Counted from the first letter of the stretch, positions 1 through 12,720 are shown. The stretch is 64,000 nucleotides of DNA from Theobroma cacao (GCF_000208745.1 NC_030854.1:21290445-21354444); one strand, 5' to 3'. Numbers and translations are program-made. The notes: generated by a model not told the origin, from the letters alone.

Positions 1-700
1 ACAACTTGGAAGCGTGCATAGTTTTATATTGTTTCTCGCATTTTGATAGTAAGTGATGTTTTCTATGATTGAACTTGGTTTTGCTACACTTGTTTTCGGC
101 ATCGTTTTGCCAAGTGAAATATTGCACGATGATTTAACGACATCATTGTAACAAGGCACAAACACTCTATTTGGGATTTGATTTTTCTAAGATTATTACT
201 TTTATTCCAGTTTTATCATTCAAATGATTTGCCTTAAGCTTGTTTCCCATCTATTCCCTGATCACAAAGCCGATGATCACTGAGTTTGTGAGACTCACCC
301 CCTTATTTCCCTTTTACAGATAGTGTTCAGCCTAGCGTGCGTTCATCGGCACATGTTGTCTACCGTGGATAGGTAAAGGCATCTCGTAGCACTTTATTCC
401 GAGTCACTCTGCTGCTAGTGGTCAAGTCGTTCATAGTATAATGTATTTGTAAGTAGTGTCAATGTAAGTATACAATTGAATAATTATAGACTATAATGTA
501 ATCTTTACGGGTATGGTGAATAAAGGTTAAGATGGGTTATTACGATTATGTTTAATCCTTATTACAAAGAGATATATGGTTCAAATAGTTTCACAAATTG
601 ATGGCATAATAACCAAAGATTCAACTAAGGCTTGTTCAGAATTTGGTGGGTTCTCCCGCAAGTCTCGAACGTCGGTAACGATAGAGGAACGGTTGTTACA
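1..700 (+). mobile_element. 3' part of a Ty3/gypsy-like LTR (5' end outside window)
   Basis: The stretch ends at 700 in GGTTGTTACA after a GC-richer segment with a CAAGTCTCGAACGTCGG block. This resembles the end of the solo LTR at 5391 (GGGTCGTGACA). A CACCCCCTTA...CTTTTACAGATA block near 297-322 is also LTR-like. No coding sequence is visible. From 701 on, the sequence belongs to a different, minus-strand element, so this LTR probably inserted into it. Family assignment is from general resemblance only. Confidence 0.4.
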
Positions 701-911
701 CCATTGTACTAGAAGAATTAGAATCTTATTGACTTTTTTGTCTTAGTCATCGAAATGTCTGCTCGATCTCTAGTTCATACGAGATAGTCTCTATGTTTCG
801 TGCCCTACGCATACAATGTCAAACACACCTAAAAAGCACAAAAGAAAAGAAAAACTTGGTTTAAGACAATTTGTTTAATTTAATATTAGTAAATATAAAT
901 AGGAAAATAAA
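701..911 (-). mobile_element. leader and gag start remnant of a tRNA-Asp-primed Ty3/gypsy element
   Basis: Read on the minus strand just downstream of the primer-binding site, this stretch has a non-coding leader and then, near 780-730, a decayed frame reading ELEIEQTFR, stop, LR. That resembles the E-x-E-R-T-x-R-R gag start I know from Athila/TAT-type gypsy elements. The remnant is cut short at 700 by the preceding LTR. The match is short and recognised by eye. Confidence 0.4.
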
Positions 912-929
912 TCCCTGGCAATGGCACCA
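912..929 (-). other. primer-binding site complementary to tRNA-Asp
   Basis: The plus strand reads TCCCTGGCAATGGCACCA, close to the 3' end of plant tRNA-Asp (TCCCCGGCAACGGCGCCA). Read on the minus strand it is a tRNA-Asp primer site, typical of Athila/TAT-type Ty3/gypsy elements. The differences from the tRNA end are mostly C-to-T or G-to-A, as expected of decayed methylated DNA. Confidence 0.7.
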
Positions 930-2271
930 AAAACTTGTTACTCGGGTTATACACGCAAGTGCACATGGTCGTACAAGTAATATAAAGTAAGTCGAGTGCT
1001 ATTTCCCACAGAGATTTGTACTTATTTTTTTTGAGTACTAAACTTGTAACAAAATAATCTCATCCAAGGTCTCGATTTCAAAGGATCAATTAAATTAAAA
1101 ATAATTTATTAATTAAATAATTAACGAAGCACAAATTGTCACTAAAAGAAATATTTACTCAAAACCTAAGATTATGGTGTTTTTCAAAACTTTATCTGAA
1201 TTAAATCATTTTCCTTAACTTAAATTAATGGAGTACAAGGCTAACCTAGAATTCAAATTATGTACACGTCAGTTGTCGAGATCATGCACACATACCTTTT
1301 CTAAATTAATCCCATATGTCTATGCAAATTAATTAGAAAAAAGTTCATTAAGTTCATGTTATAATATGGCTGCCCAAGGTATTTAAGTATATGTCTATTC
1401 TAAACACGAAACTATCACTTAAATTTGAAGTGAATCTAAAAAAGGCTATTTAAAACTATGGTTTATATTAAACTTCCTCTGTTGAGCTCCATTTAAAGAC
1501 CTACTACATTTCAACTGGTGATTAGGTAGTGAAAAGTATTAAGTGTAGAATTAAATAAACCATGTGATTTCCATTAACACTAAGCAGGGAAAAATCAAAT
1601 AATCAAACTACATAATAAAATAACCCATAATCCTTGAAAACGAAATTAGTTCATCATTGGATTTACAGCAGACATAATTAAATTAAGAGAAAATATCATT
1701 GCTATAGCAAAATAACAAGAAAGAAATGAAGGGTAAAGAAATATCAAATCCTTTGTCGATTCCGAATCCTCGATTCCTTCGATTTCTTTTCTCTTTTCTC
1801 AAAAACTATCGTTCATTGCCTCTTTGAACCTCCCTCTCAACTGCTAAAAATGACCTATTTATATCCACCAACTAACCCTAAAAACTCATTTCTCGATTGG
1901 TTGCACTTCATATAAGTTAGGACAGAAATCATAAGATTATAATAGATTAGTACTCAAGTAGATATCCAGTATGCTCATCAAATACTCAAATATTCATAAA
2001 ATTACATAAGTATGAGCATTCAAGTAGATATTCAACACATGCATCTAACACTCATATTTTCAAGAAATGTTTGCAAAGTAGTTCTCAAGCATGTCCAATG
2101 TATCATTAGTTATCAAGAAACATTCTTAATCATTGTCAAGCATCATTAAGCATTCTTCATTTTTCATCAAGCATTATTAATCATTAAGCATCATCAAACA
2201 TTCATTATGTATTCTAAATCATAATCATCATCAAGCCAGCAATAACAAGAAATATATCAAGCCTGGCTCTA
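930..2271 (-). mobile_element. LTR of the tRNA-Asp-primed gypsy element (decayed, outer end unclear)
   Basis: On the minus strand this stretch lies directly upstream of the primer site, so it should be the 5' LTR. Near 945-1015 it carries the GCAAGTGCACATGGTCGTAC and TTTCCCACAGAGATTTG blocks that often mark the end of such LTRs. A related TATCGATCCCACAGGGAATTG block sits in the 62.3-63.7 kb LTR. A minus-strand TATA-like motif lies near 1855-1865. The U3 end could not be placed because the solo LTR at 2277 interrupts the region. Confidence 0.4.
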
Positions 2272-2276
2272 CAATA

Positions 2277-5200
2277 TATTTATTATGCCATTCCTACATA
2301 AGAATGCATGTTTGCTTACTTGGGTACCTCGAAAATCGTTAAAGGACGGCAATATACCAAATGGTACAACTAAGTTGATTTAAGCCTCGAACTAGTCCAA
2401 ATAAAGATTTTAAGATTAAATTGAGAATTTCAAAACCCTAGAATGACTTAAAATGGTGATTCGGAGTTCGAGGACCGATTTGAAGTCAAATTGGAATTTT
2501 CATTATCTAAGGGTAAAATGGTCATTTTGCCACTCGAGGTTAAAATTGGAATGTTGGAAGAAGTTTTTGATCAAGATTGACTATTTAGAACATAATTTGA
2601 GTTTGAGAAGTGAAAAATTTTAATTTTGACATTTTTTCAAACATAAGGGTAAAATAGTCATTTTGCAACCCAAGGGCAAAATTGTAATTTTACATCACCC
2701 AACACTTGTCCAGCACATGAATTTTACCTAATATTATCATGGATAATTGAGAAAATTTAAATGGTAGAAAGAGATTGCTTAATGGGTAAGTATGACACAT
2801 GGACCAATGGAATGGTGACATGTGTCAAATTTTCATCCATTTATATTTGACTTTAAAAATCAGCACATAAACTCTCCCAACTCATTTTTCATGGCCGGCC
2901 ATAGCAAGAAAAAAGGAAGAAAAGAAGAACAAAAACCCTAGAGTGAAAATTCAAGAGAAAATTGGTGGATTTCAAGTAATCAAGCAATCAAAGGTAAAAT
3001 TTCTTGATTTTGACTTGTGATCTACCTTTCCCATGTATTATTTTGCATTTTTCATGGTTGAATCACAAGATATCATGAAGGATTCATGGTGACCCAATTT
3101 AGAGAGAGAAGATTGGATGATCTATTTAGTTAGATTTTGAGATATTTTAGTGTTTATAGTTGATTTATCATATTTGGAAGGAAAACAAGTAAGAAAAATC
3201 ACATATTCTTCATGGATTCTTCATTGGCCGAATTTCATAAAGACAATATTGAAGATGAATCTGGTGATGTCTTATGTTATTTAGTTAGAATTTAATGAAT
3301 TGTGGTGGTGGAAACCGAAAATGGTAATGTTTAGCATGAAAAATTGTATACCCTTCAAGAACCTCCATTGGCCGAATCTTTCCTTGTAGAGTGTTGATGG
3401 TGGATTTGATTTTATTTCAAGTGAATTGGTTAGGAAATGATGAATTATGGTGAGAAAATCAAGTAGGAAAAATCATAGTGTTGATGCACCCACCATGGCC
3501 GAATTTTCCAAGAGAAAATGTGAGGATGATTTTTGCCATATTTCTAGTTATTTAACTTGGGTTTAATGGTTTGGAGAATAGGAAGAAAAATGGAGTTAAT
3601 TGAAGTCAAATTGGACATATTGGCCAATTAATCGAGTGATAGATCGAATTAGGCCAATACAGTTTTATTTAGGTACACAATTGAATTTGTGTAGAACACC
3701 GTGTTTAGACGATAATCTGAACAATTTACATCCCATTTCATGCATTAGTATAGAGCCTGAATTGGTTTTATAACAATTTAGCACAAATGTAGTAAATGGC
3801 TTATTGTACATTATGTCTAAGTGGTGAGCATTCTGGCAAAAGTAAAAAAATAGTACCCAAGAATCAAGAATCGGAGTACTCGAAATTTGACTCCCGAAAT
3901 AGTGAGTAACCTTACTATTATCTTAATTATCTAAAGTGGTTTTTATCCGATTTTGTGATTTTATGGAAAATGAGTTAAATGGTAAATCTTTGTGTTTTAT
4001 AATTAAAATGTGATTTAATGAAATGATTTTATAACATTATCTTGAAATGAAATGATGGTTTGAAAATAGGGTAATTGGAGACTGTTTTCATGCGTTGTAA
4101 ATTCATAGTTTAAATCGAATGACTTATGACAATATTTGCATGAATGCCTAAATTGGTATTTGTGTTGAAATATATGAACTGTGTATTTAGCCTTGAGATG
4201 CTGGATTGTGATATAATTGCCATGTCATGCTGTTGAAGTTTATTGAATTGGTGGGTTATAATTGGTCGCTGCAGTGGACGGGTTCTGTGGACCAGCCTAT
4301 TAAAGGGGCACGGTAACCCTATTATATTCATACCTTAGTATGAGAGGCGCGGATGGATAACTCCTGAGATTAACACTTTAGAGTTCACTTCACGCAAAAC
4401 CACCACGTGAGGGTGAACTCAGCCAATGCCAAGGAACGGCTATGTTTTCAAAATTAAAACATGATTTATGCGTACATAACTTTTTAACAACCTTGGGGGA
4501 CTCAGTTGGGATAGCCCTCGGCCAAGGTATCCCTGATAACTAAGTATGAGAATGATTTTGGCACGAGCCAAAGTTTTAAGAAATTCATAAGCCATGTTGA
4601 TTACTCGATTTATATGAATTGATTTTATTTGGTTGAAATGAGTTGAAAGGTGATGAATTACAGTATGTTAAACTATTTTATCTGTCTCCATTTACTCAAC
4701 TTTAGATATTTTAGATGGTATTTGTTTACTTACTGGGATTATATAATCTCACCACTCTCATTTCCATCCATTTCAGGCTCAGGATAGTTGGTAAATAACT
4801 CATTTCGTTGAGGGTTACAATTAGACTTGCATCCTAAAAAACTGTAGGTTTACCGCTTTTGATACTTTTGATCGTTGTGGGCCCACGTGTCACTGTAAAT
4901 TAAATTTTATACTTTGGTTATCTGTATTACAATATGTATGAATTTATTTAACTTTTACGCTACAAAAATTATTTACCGATAACTCTATAAATATTGTTTT
5001 ATAAGAAAATAGAATATTTTATTGAATATTTTTATTATATTCAAATAGTCATAATTTCATTTTAAATGAAGGTTTTTGATGTTTAAACTTATTTTTGAAT
5101 ATGAATTATGTGTTTATACTCGCATACTACATTTTTAGCTGGTTTTGAAATTTTTGAAAAAAATAACCAAAATGCCCCTGTGAGATAGAAATAATTTTTT

Positions 5201-5391
5201 TTAATATTAATTTAAGTTGGAAATAGCTTAAAATCTTTTAGAACATGATATTTGGCAACGGTTACTTATAGGGAAAATGAGAAACTGATATTAAAGCCTT
5301 GCGGGGTTCCGATTGACGTTCCGGGTAATGAGTGTCGATCGGGATACCGCGGCGGTTGTCACTGGCTCGAGGAGAATACCGGGTCGTGACA
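2277..5391 (+). mobile_element. solo LTR of a Ty3/gypsy-like retrotransposon, 3.1 kb, with 5-bp target duplication
   Basis: The right end reads GGGTCGTGACA, a common 3' LTR end in plant gypsy elements. It is directly followed by CAATA (5392-5396). The same CAATA lies at 2272-2276, just left of the inferred LTR start, so the pair reads as a target-site duplication. The start is TATTTATTATG rather than the expected TG, consistent with one G-to-A change. No primer site, polypurine tract or coding sequence follows, so this is a solo LTR left by recombination. The interior has the usual CTCAGGATAG and GTCGATCGGG-type blocks near the 3' end. Confidence 0.6.
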
Positions 5392-5396
5392 CAATA

Positions 5397-8300
5397 TCAA
5401 TCATTTCCAATGAATTTTCAATTCATATGAAAATGGCAACTCAAAGAGAAATTCCATATCAAAAGAATATCATCATTTAGCACTTTTAATTTATTATCAA
5501 CTATTCATTCAGCAAACATTCTTCCAAATCACTATCAAGCAAGTATTTCAAGAGATATTCTTCAAATTATGTATGAAACTATCAATTCAAGGAGAATTTT
5601 CACAGCAAGAACATATCATTATCAATGAAGCATTACCAAAGCATTATGCACTTTGTTGCAATCATGTAAGAGAATATTATGATCAAATAAGCACAAGCAT
5701 GATTACAAAAAAATGGCTATCTTCATTAATGATGATTCCAATTTTGTTTTAGGAAATACAAGCATGATTTCAATTTTCAAAAATATATAGACTATACCCA
5801 TTAAAAAAAATGCAAGCATTGAACTTTAATGTGGTACATGTCATTTCTCAATAAACTTTATAATTCATGAGTGATACCAATTGTTATGGAATATTGGAAA
5901 GTAAAGCACTCAACTCATGGATATATTCCAAATGAACATCCAAGAATCAATGAATACCAATTGTTAAGATTCAAGATATCAGCATTCAATCAAAGCAAAT
6001 TAGGAATTCATGCTAACTTAAGCTATAGGTCATATTTCATTTGACAAATCAAGTTATTTATGGTAACCTATAAGCTAAATTTGAATGCACAAAAAATATT
6101 TAGATCATGTAAGCATTTAAGCTCAAAGAAGACATTGTTAATGTTTAAATGCATATTCAAGAGATATTTCAACTATGTCAATACAATGTGTTATGATCAA
6201 ACTTGACTTGAGTTATGCAATTAAGTACCATAAGTAATTTTATTACTTAAGTCAAGTTTTAGACTTCAATCACTAAGGTCAAGTAAGATTAAATGTCATA
6301 TAAGCATGTGATTTGACCAAAATAATATATGAGCCAAGAATACTTTTCATGAAGTTCAAAGAGTTCATCCTAATTAAATTCATTAGCTTAGGCAATAATT
6401 CAATCTTGAAACAATCATTTAAGTACAAACAAGAAGCATGTTTTAAGAATTGATCCTAGACTAACATTTAGAACATTTTAATTTTCAAGAAATGATTTGT
6501 CCATATAAACATATTAGAAATGATAAATTCAAGAAAGTAAATCATTTAAGAACAATTTCTCATATTTCTATTTTATCATTGTAAATACGTGAGAATTTAT
6601 AAGATCAATATGAGTGCCATACTTGGGCATAGATATATTCAAGCATTCGTGAAAATTTTCCTTTTTTCAACAATTGTTGCAACTTCAGGAACATGTATTT
6701 GCACCAAATGATCATGAGAATGTTTATAATGCATGTTTTTAAGAGCCAAGAATCAAAATTAAAATGTAATCCATGGAAGAATTTGGTACAATGGACTAGG
6801 AGTCAAGTAATAAGGCATTTCCAGGTATAAAAATTGTTGGTTTTGGCTCCAGACCATCCGGAGATTGATCCTTCATGAAGGGAGGTCTATCCTTGTACCA
6901 TGAAAACTAGAAAAAGTGTAGAAAAATGCATTTTGCCAAGGTGCAAAGGTTCCAAAACATGAATTTATTTAATAACAAGTTGAATTTTCGATTCTATAAT
7001 GTTTATAATATCATTTTGGACATGAATAGCCTAAGATTCTTCAATGAAAACATGTGAACTAAAAATTTAGCTCTTATTTTTCAATCTATGCTCATTGTGC
7101 TCAAACACTAAGTAGTTGAAAAGCTCATTTAAAAATTTGTGCCCCTAATATGTTCAAGCAAGCTTAATTTTCATCGTTATGCATGAATATGACTTATGAA
7201 ATGTTGAACAAGCATATTAGGCAATGTTTAAGCATAATAAGCATCAAATTTAACATTTTCAATATTTTTTCAATATATGGACAAAAATATCCTTGAGATC
7301 ATTCAAGCTTTAATCATGCATTCATTTGCAATAGGAACAAATTATAATAGCATTTTCAACACAAGGTACACTTGTTCAAGTTTTACATAATTGAAATCTT
7401 TGTAACCTCAAGGATGTCAAGCATTGCAAATAGATTTGTTCCTTTGCTTGAAAATGCCATCAATGTCAAATTTTCACACTCAAGATCATGCTTAAGAAAA
7501 CCTTTTCAATCAATTTCACAAATCAAGAGAGAAATACCAAACAAAATGGAATTTGTGCAATTTATATACATTTATCAAATCAATTTTGCTTAACCAAGCT
7601 ATATCCATCAAAGTTAATAAATCAATTTCAATTAAAAGAAACAAAAAAGTTTTGCAAGAAAATCCTTTTACAAAGATTTAATTTCTCTTTTCAAAAATTT
7701 GTCTTTGAAACATACAAGATTTGAGTTAGACATGCTTTATGTAAATCATGAGCTTAATGTTACTCAATTTTGTCAATTATACTCTAAATGATTTATAAAA
7801 TGTGTGATAAGCATAACGAATCATATTTATACATGTCAAGGGTCATTTTCAAATATCCAACAATTATATTTTAAAAATGCCCTTATGACCATTCAAGCTT
7901 GCAAGCAAACATGCACATCCAATAAGAACAAGTCAGTAAGTATTTTCATTATGAAACAAACTTGTTTAATTCATAAATCATTATAAGCTCAAGAATGGCA
8001 AGCATTTTTCTCATGTAAGCTCATTTTGCTTTAAAAGTACCAATTCAAGTAGTCAAAGCTTATCATGCTCAGATTTAACCAACTTGAAACACTCAAAAAA
8101 GTCTTCAATGACAATGCAAGGTTGTTCAAATGGTTAAATTACCTTAGATACAAAGAAATCAAAAAGTTAACTCTTCAAACTCAATTTTCTTTGGCTATGC
8201 TACTAGAATAGGCAATTATGCAAATCAATCTATTAATCACATTAGCTACTTCACATGCCATCAAAATCAAACATTTTATGCTTAAAAAAATGCTCAAAAT

Positions 8301-8700
8301 AATTTTTCCTCAAAGAAATAATATGAAATCAATTTCACAAGATATGAGGAAATTTTATCAAAACAATTTTTCACAATCATGCAAAATCAATATAGAAAAA
8401 TGAGCATTATGATATATTCAAGATCAAATATAAGTGCATACTCAATCTTTAGACTTATACTTCTTTCAAGATTATGCAATTTATGACATGTATCACATTA
8501 GATCAATTTTGCATAATCAAGATTTATCAATAAAATTTAAAGAATTATGCACTTAATATTCAAGCAAGAATAGACAAACAAGTGTTTAATCAAAAAAGGC
8601 AAACAACTTAAGAAACCAACTTAAACCAATCAATCTCAAGAATCAAGCAAAATTATCAAATTTAAAAGATCAAAAAGACTTTTGTTATAAAAGTCACCCA
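5397..8700. other. AT-rich spacer, probably decayed transposon DNA
   Basis: About 3.3 kb of AT-rich sequence with many scattered short CAAGCAT, ATCAAG and TTCAAG phrases. The sequence left of the solo LTR (1950-2270) has the same texture, so the two probably formed one stretch before that insertion. The open frames here are short, of biased composition (K, N, I, F, Q) and match no family I know. I see no gene. Confidence 0.5.
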
Positions 8701-8917
8701 TTTTTCATTATGTATCTAGAAAGCATCCAATCTTCAATTTGTGCCTTCTTACTCCAGCACGCCTACAAGAGACTTTATCATTCGATTTATGGTATCTAAA
8801 TTTCTGTAGATCTTTGAAGGTTAGTCTTATCATACAAAGTTCCTTTGGAGCTCATACTTATTTAAACCTATAAAAATGAATGAAAATAAAGCACAAGTTT
8901 AAACTTTCCTTTTTCAA

Positions 8918-9600
8918 TCATTCAACTTTCTTTTTGTAAGTTTCAACAATATATTTTAATTTTTCATTTTCTTTTCCTAGGATGTCAAATTTCCTTTGAG
9001 ATATTTCAAAGTCCATTCTCAACTTTTTATTTTCCTTTTCCAAATTAAGTTTTGCTTTCATCAAGAACTCTTTTTGAATATTAAGTTTTGAAATCTTTTC
9101 TTTATGTTTTAAATTCATGTTTTTGAAATCGCAAGCTAATTCCTCAAACGCTTCTTCCATTGAAAAAGAGAAAGGTTCATGAGATGAAGAATCTACCTTA
9201 AATTCTTGGATTGAGAGTTGGACTTCATTTGATTCCTCATTGGTTACCTCATCATGTATTCAAACTTAGCTTTCATAATCTTTTTCTTCTAATTTTTCCT
9301 CCATCGTTTTTCCATACAATCCTTTTAAAGTTTCCCAAATTTCTTTGGCACTATTACTTTGGGCGACTATTGTACTCTCTATTTTTGAGTGCTCTAAAGA
9401 GAGTATGCATGGCATTTACATTGAGTTGCAATAAGTCTAAATCACTTGTATCCCAATTATCCATTTCTTTGTTTACCTTGTGTGGACCATTTTCCATCAA
9501 TTTCTATACTTCATAATCATTTGCTTGAATGAATAACTTCATTGTGTTCTTCCAATAGGAGTAGTTTTCACCATTAAGAAAAAGAAGATTCACAATTAAT
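8918..9600 (-). pseudogene. Ty1/Copia gag remnant (UBN2-type, with coiled-coil segment)
   Basis: Reading the minus strand from about 9590, fragments NGENYSYWKNTMKLFIQAND, then AKEIWETLKGLYGK, match the gag (UBN2 / DUF4219-type) region of plant Copia elements. The best-preserved piece, 9160-8918, is an 80-codon lysine- and glutamate-rich coiled-coil stretch (e.g. LEKENKKLRMDFE) of the kind seen in SIRE-like gag. Stops and frameshifts break the upstream part, for instance the codon after NDYEV. No protease or polymerase was found downstream on this strand, so only the gag end survives. It is preceded by a primer site and an LTR in the same orientation. Confidence 0.65.
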
Positions 9601-9697
9601 TACCCTTCACTTAAGATTGCTGCAAGGGAGTGTGGCCATGTCTTAGAGCTAACAAGGATCACACAAAGGCTATTAGACCTATAATATTTAGTCCAAG

Positions 9698-9710
9698 CTT
9701 TAATACCAAT
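9698..9710 (-). other. primer-binding site, initiator-Met tRNA type (decayed)
   Basis: The minus strand reads ATTGGTATTAAAG, close to ATTGGTATCAGAG, the usual plant Copia primer site. It lies exactly between the LTR edge (TCTAACA at 9711 on the minus strand) and the gag remnant, which supports the orientation. Confidence 0.6.
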
Positions 9711-11200
9711 TGTTAGATATTGTTAGCTCTATAAATATGGGAAATAGATCCGAGAAAAGGGTGATATAAATTCTTTAATACAATCGAAAACTTTTGAGGA
9801 ATCCAAGCTTAAAAATAAGGTTTTAAATGTGTTTTTCACTTTAAGACATGCCAAAGGAAATTTAACAAGCAACTTAAAGAATGTGCAAGTTAAAAACAAG
9901 TTTTTAACTCTTCAAAGTAAAGTCTCCAAGTGAAAGTGGTGAAGGGTAAGCCTTTCAAGTATGCCAAAAATATTTTGATGTGCAAGTCGAGAGGTGAATG
10001 AGTTATAAACAATTTTTCTAAAAAATTTATAAAGGTTTGGCCCTCTCTATAAGTGCCTACATCCTCTCCATTAGCAAGCTAAGGAGTTTCAAATCCACTA
10101 TGGAAAGTACTTTTTCAAGGCTTAAGCATAACCTTTACAATGCCTTTTCAAATGATTAAGCACAACCTTTACAATACCTTTTCATAAGATCAAGCACAAC
10201 CTACACAATACCTTTTCAAAGGATTAAGCACAATCACTTAACTTTTCAAGGCTAAGTTAGAACCTTTATGCCTTTTATGGATCAAGTACAACCTTACAAT
10301 GATACCTTTTTAAAGGCTAAGGCACAACCTCTTCTATCTTACAATTTTGAGTAGCAAGAATTCATCTAGAAGATGGGTTTTTCTAAGTAAATATAGGTTG
10401 GAAGAGTGTGATGAGTATAAAGATATTTTAAAGATTTAAATGAAAGCATAAAGAACTTTAAGCTTAAAAATGGGTGCTTGCTCTTGCTTAGTTTTCTCTT
10501 TTTCTTTTTTCTTTACACAATTTGATCTTTGAGTATTTGGCCTTTCTCACCTTTTTCCCCTTTACAAAATGATTTCAAAAGGTTTTTTATAGTTGAAAGA
10601 GTCTTGGAGCCATTAAGGCTAATTCAATAAAGAAACAAGACGTTTCCATTTGAACTCTATGTCTAAGGGTTTTTAAGGACCGAACTTAGATAATGAGGAT
10701 GTTGATCCTAGTTTGTATTTCTTCTTCGCATTGTACTTGTAGGATCAAGCTTTTAAAGAGCTACGCTAATCCAAGACCCGAGACTTGATTAGTTTTACTC
10801 TTTCATCTTCAAGGACTGAGCTTGGAAATGAATATGTCGATTCTCTAAGCTTCTAGTGACTCTTTGTCATCTTTCCTTCCTTTTAGGATCGACCTTGGCT
10901 TGGCCAATGTTGATCCTCTATGCTTTCTTGCATTTTCTTGGTTTTTGACTTAGGATCAAGCTTCAAGGCATGGATGTCGATCTTGAACCAATAGCTTCTT
11001 TTCTTCTTTTCTTTTTTTTTTCTCTTTTTAAGCATTTAGAATCGAGCTTTAAAAGTCAAATGTCTATTCTCTTCTAGAAGTTATGTCACATAAACTTCCA
11101 GTTGCTCTGTTGCATGTTTTTCAAATTTTGAATTAAGCTCGGTATTATAGGGCTTGACCTTTTTTAATAGTTTAAGGTAAATTCTTCACTTTGTGAACCT
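9711..11200 (-). mobile_element. Copia LTR, minus orientation (5' LTR of the gag remnant)
   Basis: The LTR's 3' end is at 9711 (TGTTAGAT on the plus strand), next to the primer site. On the minus strand near 10100-10000 it has the GGAGAGGATGTAGGCAC ... CCAAACC-TTTATAAA arrangement typical of Copia U5 regions. Just upstream of that, 10095-10330 carries about five degenerate units of roughly 33 bp sharing the phrase AAGCACAACC-TTACAATGCC. The U3 boundary is not visible; 11200 is approximate. Confidence 0.5.
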
Positions 11201-11351
11201 ATTTTTGGAATTCAAAACACTTCAACATCTCAAAAATGAATATTCGAAAGGTCATGAAACTTATGCAAGTAAAACTCATACATATATTTAATCAAGAACA
11301 AGCATATGAAATTTTAATAACTTCAAGAATCATTCAATTAAGTTCTCAATT

Positions 11352-11407
11352 AAGTTCAAGGATTACTTAATAAGTTCAAGGATTACTTAATAAGTTCAAG
11401 GATTACT
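11352..11407 (+). repeat. 20-bp tandem repeat, about 2.8 copies
   Basis: The unit AAGTTCAAGGATTACTTAAT occurs at 11352, 11372 and 11392 (last copy partial), with no mismatches in the first two. It lies between the two oppositely oriented Copia LTRs. Confidence 0.9.
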
Positions 11408-11449
11408 AAAGCAATTTTGATCACTTTGTCATATCTAAAACCATAATCA

Positions 11450-12333
11450 TTTGCTACTCGACGGGTCAAATATCAAAAGTCAACTTCAAAAGTATCGAAA
11501 CCCAAAAGAAAAGTATTGATGTATTTCAAACAGAAAGTATTCTGCGAAAAGTCTCGATACTTAAGAAGCCATGAGACAAAGTATCAATACCTCAAAACTG
11601 AAAGGCGTGAAAAAGGCACAAATAACGATTATTTTTTGTACAAATTGACTTAAATGGCTCCCAACTTTCAGACTATAAATACAAGTTTTCAACTTGATTT
11701 GATAGATGAGAAGGCACTGAAAAACATTCCTTTAAGCAGAGAACAAGAATCATCTTCAAAATCATCAAATTCTCTCTCACTTTTATATCTTCTTATTGTA
11801 TCAATCATTGAACTTTGAATTTCTTCATTCTTTAGTGACATACTTTGTAAACCGCTTGTACTTACACAAACTATCAACCTTATAAAGGCATTAGAGCTTT
11901 CATATCTTCACCCTTGTATTGGATTAAAAGGTTCTACCTTAGCCTTCAAAAAGTATTGTTGTTTAGTTAATGCTTAAACCATAGAAAAGATAGAGAAGCT
12001 GAGTCTTAGACTTGAAATGACTAATGTAAAAGCTGTGCTTGATCCTTAACAGGCATTTTATATAGTGGATTACAAATTTCTTAATGAACTAAGATAGATG
12101 ACGTAGGCAAAGAGGCCGAACTTCTATAAAATAATCGTGTCTAGCTTTTCTTCGTTCTAACTATAGTTGTTGTTTTCAAAAACCAATTTCTTTAAAAGTG
12201 TTTCTTTAATTGTGAAAGTCTCAAAGAAATGAATTTTTCAAAAAGCAAAGCGTCTAGGGTTTTAAACTTAGGAAATTTTTAAATATTCAATTCACCCCTC
12301 TTGACTTTCTATTTTTCTGAGCTTATAAATCTA
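11450..12333 (+). mobile_element. Copia LTR, plus orientation (inner start uncertain)
   Basis: A TATA-like CTATAAATACAAG lies at about 11680. Further on come GACGTAGGCAAAGAGGCCG-AACTTCTATAAAA near 12100 and AATTCACCCCTCTTGAC near 12290, and the stretch ends ATCTAACA at 12333. This is the usual order of a Copia LTR from promoter through U5. The same order occurs in the plus-strand LTR at 59642-61286. No primer site or gag follows, so it is a solo LTR or a 3' LTR. The start coordinate is approximate. Confidence 0.5.
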
Positions 12334-12642
12334 ACACTCATAAATAAAAAAAATATTTTTGTTATTACAATGTATAAAATCAATATTAATGTTTCCTATA
12401 AAACATGTCCATCGGCTTGTAAGGTACACAACAACTCTATCAAAGTTAATGTGTGCTGAAATCATTTTGATCATTTATACCAAGTGACAATTTTGTTCCA
12501 AATTCCTAACTGGTGAAAAATTGAAGATATATTATTGATTAAGGATTTAATTGAATTCAATAATCCAAAAAATGCTTAATTGTTTAATTTGAAATATTTC
12601 AAAGCCATTTTCTTCAATTTAATCTCTTTGTAACCATATAGT

Positions 12643-12720
12643 GCTTGGTTTAATAGTTGATGCATGATCTCTTTACTCAAAAAACAAGGTTCGAATTTCA
12701 CTTTTTCTCTAATTTTTTTT
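12643..12720 (+). repeat. SINE-like tRNA-related element (in the 5' flank of PQ-loop copy A)
   Basis: TGGTTTAATAGTTGATGCATG resembles a pol III A box. About 30 bp later, AAGGTTCGAATTTC resembles a B box (GGTTCGANNC), followed by a T-rich tail. The same element lies at the matching place upstream of copy B (25812), and a third copy is at 52771-52850 on the other strand. Spacing and motifs suggest a tRNA-derived SINE head. Confidence 0.4.

Noticed and set aside
7372..8403. Several short frames in the 7.4-8.4 kb region
   Set aside because: They overlap one another, are dominated by K, N, I, F and Q codons of AT-rich DNA and have no shared or known motif.
11352..11407. CRISPR-like array
   Set aside because: The repeats are directly adjacent with no spacers and the window is plant nuclear DNA.
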